Positions 5,626-8,398 of a stretch of 8,398 nt of DNA are shown one piece after another (positions within the stretch are counted from its first letter, which is position 1; each line of letters begins with the position of its first letter). A program made the position numbers and the translations under genes. The notes under the pieces are model-generated. The model was not told the origin of the DNA and did not search any database. It saw only the letters and a program-made list of their open reading frames with translations. The stretch is from Ilumatobacteraceae bacterium (GTDB lineage Bacteria > Actinomycetota > Acidimicrobiia > Acidimicrobiales > Ilumatobacteraceae): assembly GCA_025464045.1 (NCBI GenBank), contig JAODBQ010000035.1:1-8398 (forward strand), read 5' to 3'.

Positions 5626-6504
5626 TCACACGGCGATGTGGATGCCGTCCACCACGACGGCGAGTCGACCGTCCGACGTGAACAGCTCGGCACGGGTGAC
5701 GGACACGGTGCGGCCGGCGTTGACGACGACGGCGCGGCACTCGACGAGCTGACCGACAGCGGGGATCGGGCGCACGAACGCGATGCGCAGCTCGACCGGC
5801 CGCATCGCCGTCGTGGCCGGCAGTGAGGCCGGCAGGGTGGCCCGCAGCGCGAGCTCGCTCGTGCGCTCGCCGATCAGCACCCCGACGCCGCCGTGCAGCC
5901 CAGACCGCTCGTTGGCCAGGTGGTGCCCGGCAACGACGGCGACGCGCACGAACCCGTCAGCGAGCTCCAGCACACGCGTGTCGAGCAGGTCGTGCACGCC
6001 GGCGCCGGCGACCAACGGGTGCGGCTCGCCGCGCGCCGGGACCGCCGCCGAGCCGGCATCGCCGACGGCGATCGTGCCCCCGCCGAGGCTCGTGGCGGGC
6101 AGCATCGCGAACCGGCCGGTCGCGGTTGCCAGCAGGTCGCCGCCGGGCGCGCGCATCTCCACGCGCGCGAACGCACTGCCGTTGCCGACCGCCACGGGGA
6201 AGCCCTCGCCGATCACCGCGTCGATCTGCGGGGTGAACCGCTGGATCAGCTCGATGTGCATGTGGCTGGTGATGATCCGCTCGTCGTCGGCCAGGGAGTC
6301 GACGACGCCGTTGCCGAGGGCACTGTCGATCAGCACGCCGAGTGCGCCCGGCGCGAGTGCGCCGTCGCCGTCCGTCGCGCGCACCGGACGACCCTGCACG
6401 TACCTGGCGTGTCCGTCCGCGGCCATGTCGCGGACGATCTCGAACGTCGCGTCGGTGCGCAGCGGCACGTCGCCGCGCTGGGGATGGGCGAGCTGATCGG
6501 TCAT
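5626..6504 (-). CDS. Tandem double-hotdog thioesterase-like protein
   Basis: This 292-aa protein appears to contain two PaaI/4HBT-like hotdog domains, which typically hydrolyse acyl-CoA thioesters. The first (about 18-135) has LAPGALGVLIDSALG (50-64), placing an acid, D60, where the catalytic Asp/Glu sits. The second (about 165-290) has LHGGVGVLIGE (203-213), with the HGG motif and E213 at that position. The SD is weak. The ATG at 6504 is preferred because upstream residues from an alternative ATG at 6603 are low-complexity and would overlap the SDR gene. It lies 46 bp after the SDR gene on the same strand, so it is probably the third gene of the LLM-SDR operon. It could release a CoA-linked product of the pathway; a dehydratase (MaoC-like) role is less likely because the hydratase motif is not seen. 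Confidence 0.75.
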   Translation of the reverse strand: MTDQLAHPQRGDVPLRTDATFEIVRDMAADGHARYVQGRPVRATDGDGALAPGALGVLIDSALGNGVVDSLADDERIITSHMHIELIQRFTPQIDAVIGEGFPVAVGNGSAFARVEMRAPGGDLLATATGRFAMLPATSLGGGTIAVGDAGSAAVPARGEPHPLVAGAGVHDLLDTRVLELADGFVRVAVVAGHHLANERSGLHGGVGVLIGERTSELALRATLPASLPATTAMRPVELRIAFVRPIPAVGQLVECRAVVVNAGRTVSVTRAELFTSDGRLAVVVDGIHIAV

Positions 6505-6550
6505 CGCCACGAGTGAAGCACGCGTGCGACCGCGCGCCACGTGGTTCTCG

Positions 6551-7426
6551 TCACGCACCGCCGCTGAGCGAACGGACCTCGGGCTTGATGCCGGTGCTGC
6601 CATGGGCGAAGCCGCTGTAGCGGTTCCACGAGTTGCGCGCGTCGACGAGCCCGTTCAGTCGGGTGCCGGTCGCCAGGAGGCCGCCATCGACCGGGAGGGC
6701 GATGCCGTTGACGAACTGCGCGTCGTCGGACGCGAGGAACAGGCACGCCGCGGCGATGTCCTCGGCGGCGCCGGTCTCCGGCCACGGCTGCACCTCGGAG
6801 ATGCGCGCGACGACCGTTTCCGCGTCGCGCCCCACGGCGAGCGGGGTGCGGATGAAGCCCGGGCAGATCGCGTTGACCCGGATCCGGTGCGGGGCGAGCT
6901 CGTTCGACGCGTTCTCGGTGAGGCGGAGCCCCGCGGCCGTCGCGGCCGAGTAGGCCAGCGGACCCCCCCCACCACGGGCACCGGCCACGGACGCGGTGTT
7001 GATGATGCTGCCGCCCCCGCCCTGGGCGAGCATCGCCCGCGCCCCGTGCTTGATGCCGAGGAACACGCTGCGCGTGAGCACGGCGAACGTGCGGTCCCAG
7101 TGGTCCACGTCGAGCTCGGTGAGCGGGCCGAACGCACCGCCGATGCCGGCGTTGTTTAACAGCACGTCGAGAAGACCGAACGCCGTCGTGGCCGTGTCGA
7201 TCAGGGCCGCGACCTGTTGCTCGTCGCTGACGTCGGTGGTCTGGACGCGCAGGACCGCGTCGTCGCCGACCTCGGCGGCGAGTGCCCGACCGGCCTCGAC
7301 GTTGAGGTCGCCGACCACCACCCGTGCGCCCTCGGCGAGGAAGCGCAGGACCGTGGCCTTGCCGATCCCGCTCGCACCACCGGTGATCACCGCGACCCGG
7401 TTCGCCAGACGATCGCCGGCGGTCAT
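6551..7426 (-). CDS. Short-chain dehydrogenase/reductase with altered active site
   Basis: The 291-aa protein has a classical SDR Rossmann fold. It has TGGASGIG (15-22) for dinucleotide binding, D40 at the end of beta-2 (favouring NAD(H)), NNAG (91-94), S146 and Y159 spaced S-x12-Y, and PG (189-190) after the active site. The usual YxxxK lysine is Thr163 (YSAAT, codon ACG), and the tetrad Asn position in the FAVLTRS stretch is Leu117. Residues after the usual SDR end (VDGG, 246-249) form an extra tail of about 40 residues. The start at ATG 7426 overlaps the upstream LLM stop (ATGA), with GGAG at 7433-7436 as SD. The frame is open further upstream, but that part is the shadow of the LLM gene. 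Whether it is an active oxidoreductase is uncertain. Confidence 0.9.
   Translation of the reverse strand: MTAGDRLANRVAVITGGASGIGKATVLRFLAEGARVVVGDLNVEAGRALAAEVGDDAVLRVQTTDVSDEQQVAALIDTATTAFGLLDVLLNNAGIGGAFGPLTELDVDHWDRTFAVLTRSVFLGIKHGARAMLAQGGGGSIINTASVAGARGGGGPLAYSAATAAGLRLTENASNELAPHRIRVNAICPGFIRTPLAVGRDAETVVARISEVQPWPETGAAEDIAAACLFLASDDAQFVNGIALPVDGGLLATGTRLNGLVDARNSWNRYSGFAHGSTGIKPEVRSLSGGA
6963..6970. repeat. Eight-base poly-C tract inside the SDR gene
   Basis: A run of eight C (eight G on the coding strand) encodes part of the Gly-rich stretch (RGGGGP, 151-156) between the catalytic Ser and Tyr of the SDR. The frame is intact and the S-x12-Y spacing is normal at this length. Confidence 0.8.
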
Positions 7427-8398
7427 GTCCAGCTCCGCAGTTCGGGGAGGACCTCGGCGGCGAACAACCGCATCCCGGCCTCCGCCTCCTCGAACGGGAT
7501 CCCGCCGAACCGGAACGCCGGTGCCGCCTCGAACCCGCCGAGCAGCTCCCAACGGGCGCGGTACTTGGCGAGGATCTGCTCGGGCGTCCCGGATGCCGTG
7601 GCGTCGAGGAAGCCGCGGAGGAAGCCCTCCGCACCGACCTTGCGCAGCGTCTCCGACGCGGTGGCGTAGGCGTCGTAGCCCTTCATCCCGTCGAAGTGCT
7701 CGCCCATGATCTCGTAGTGCTCGAGCACCGACTGGAGGTAGGCGGCGATGTACTGAGTGCCCCGCTCGGCGGCGACGTCCTCGTCCGCGGCGCAGTACAC
7801 GAAGTCGCAGACCAACGGCGGCGGTGGCGGCGCGTCGTGGAACTCGCGGTACAGCGCACGCCACCGCTCGATGCTCGGCATGCGCGACTTCCACGAGCGG
7901 TCGGAGAACATCACCATCGCTGCTCTCAACCGCGCCGCGGCCTCGATCGAGTCGTCCGAGCTGGCCACGGCGTACAGGCGCCCTTCGAAGCTGCGCTCCG
8001 GCGCAGGACGGATCGGTGCCCGCGGCTGCGGGTAGTGCGGTCCGCTGCCCTCGATGAACCCGGTCTCCAGCGCCTGCTTGACCATCATCGAGCCCTCGTC
8101 GAAGCGCTCCCGCGATTCCTCCATGTCGATCCCGAAGGCAGCGAACTCGCGTCGCGACAGACCCCGTCCCATCCCGAACCGGAGCCGACCCTCGGACATG
8201 TTGTCCAGCAGGGCGATTCTCTCGGCGACCCGCAGCGGATCGTTCCAGGGCATGATCACCGCCGCGGTGCCGATGTCGATGCGCTTGGTGCGGCCGGCGA
8301 TGAAGGCCAGCCACTCGGTGTTGTCCGGGCAGAACGAGTAGTCGAAGAAGTGGTGCTCCAACGCCCACACGACGTCGAAGCCGAGCTCCTCTGCGAGC
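7423..8398 (-). CDS. Luciferase-like (LLM) flavin-dependent oxidoreductase, N-terminus missing
   Basis: The protein belongs to the bacterial luciferase/F420-dependent oxidoreductase superfamily, TIM-barrel enzymes that use FMN or F420. The gene runs off the window end. A GTG at 8370 could serve as a start, but reading frame and homology continue upstream: residues LAEELGFDV precede VWALEHHFF, the usual beta-1/alpha-1 region. Other landmarks are RIDIGTAAVIMPWNDPLRVA, ERIALLDNMSEGR and FGMGRGLSRREFAAFGID, all typical of the family. The C-terminus has no obvious truncation and its TGA (7425-7423) overlaps the SDR start. It is probably the first visible gene of an LLM-SDR-thioesterase operon. The reaction could be a monooxygenation or F420-linked oxidation; the cofactor cannot be told from sequence alone. 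Confidence 0.93.
   Translation of the reverse strand, partial: LAEELGFDVVWALEHHFFDYSFCPDNTEWLAFIAGRTKRIDIGTAAVIMPWNDPLRVAERIALLDNMSEGRLRFGMGRGLSRREFAAFGIDMEESRERFDEGSMMVKQALETGFIEGSGPHYPQPRAPIRPAPERSFEGRLYAVASSDDSIEAAARLRAAMVMFSDRSWKSRMPSIERWRALYREFHDAPPPPPLVCDFVYCAADEDVAAERGTQYIAAYLQSVLEHYEIMGEHFDGMKGYDAYATASETLRKVGAEGFLRGFLDATASGTPEQILAKYRARWELLGGFEAAPAFRFGGIPFEEAEAGMRLFAAEVLPELRSWT
7433..7436 (-). promoter_or_regulatory. Ribosome binding site of the SDR gene inside the LLM gene
   Basis: GGAG on the minus strand, 6 nt before the ATG at 7426, lies within the last codons of the LLM gene. It decides the start of the SDR gene against the longer open frame and fits coupled translation. Confidence 0.65.

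Noticed and set aside
4371..5693. 440-aa open frame on the minus strand over the Rieske gene
   Set aside because: It lies antisense to an intact Rieske oxygenase with all metal ligands, and its residues are compositionally biased.
6505..6603. Longer N-terminus for the thioesterase-like gene
   Set aside because: It would overlap the end of the SDR gene, and the added residues are Ala/Arg/Ser-rich without hotdog features. A few codons upstream (GTG at 6510) remain possible.
7427..8368. In-frame upstream extension of the SDR gene to 605 aa
   Set aside because: The extension is Arg/Gly-rich and overlaps the well-supported LLM gene in another frame. The SDR fold starts right after the ATG at 7426, which has its own SD.

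Overview
The window is high-GC DNA (roughly two-thirds G+C by eye) with the gene order rpsF-ssb-rpsR-rplI-dnaB. That order, the high GC and the TTGTCCACA-type DnaA box point to an actinobacterium. A deep-branching lineage such as the Acidimicrobiia is my guess, not something the sequence proves. The layout falls into a conserved replication/ribosome block and an accessory metabolic block. I found no rRNA, tRNA, CRISPR array, transposase or phage gene.

Positions 1-3337 (all + strand): the last codons of probable ribosomal protein S6; single-stranded DNA-binding protein; a cysteine-less ribosomal protein S18 with a repeat-rich C-terminal tail; ribosomal protein L9, which overlaps S18 by ATGA; a strong 13-bp hairpin; and an intergenic region with a perfect DnaA box and two 16-bp direct repeats. 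Then come replicative helicase DnaB (intein-free) and a small two-helix membrane protein.

Positions 3348-4415: a minus-strand secreted intradiol-dioxygenase-like lipoprotein with a Tat-like signal, convergent with the membrane protein. A 168-bp divergent intergenic region follows.

Positions 4416-8398: a plus-strand Rieske ring-hydroxylating oxygenase alpha subunit, then three convergent minus-strand genes. In transcription order these are a luciferase-like (LLM) flavin oxidoreductase truncated by the window end, an SDR oxidoreductase overlapping it by ATGA, and a double-hotdog thioesterase-like protein. Together they look like part of a catabolic cluster for an aromatic, alicyclic or CoA-linked substrate that cannot be named from sequence alone.

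I see no clearly new system. The most notable oddities are the SDR whose YxxxK lysine is threonine (with the tetrad Asn also replaced), the S18 tail with six RE-G repeats, the tandem DnaA-box-like 11-mers and direct repeats before dnaB, and the fused hotdog protein whose two halves each keep a different part of the active-site motif.
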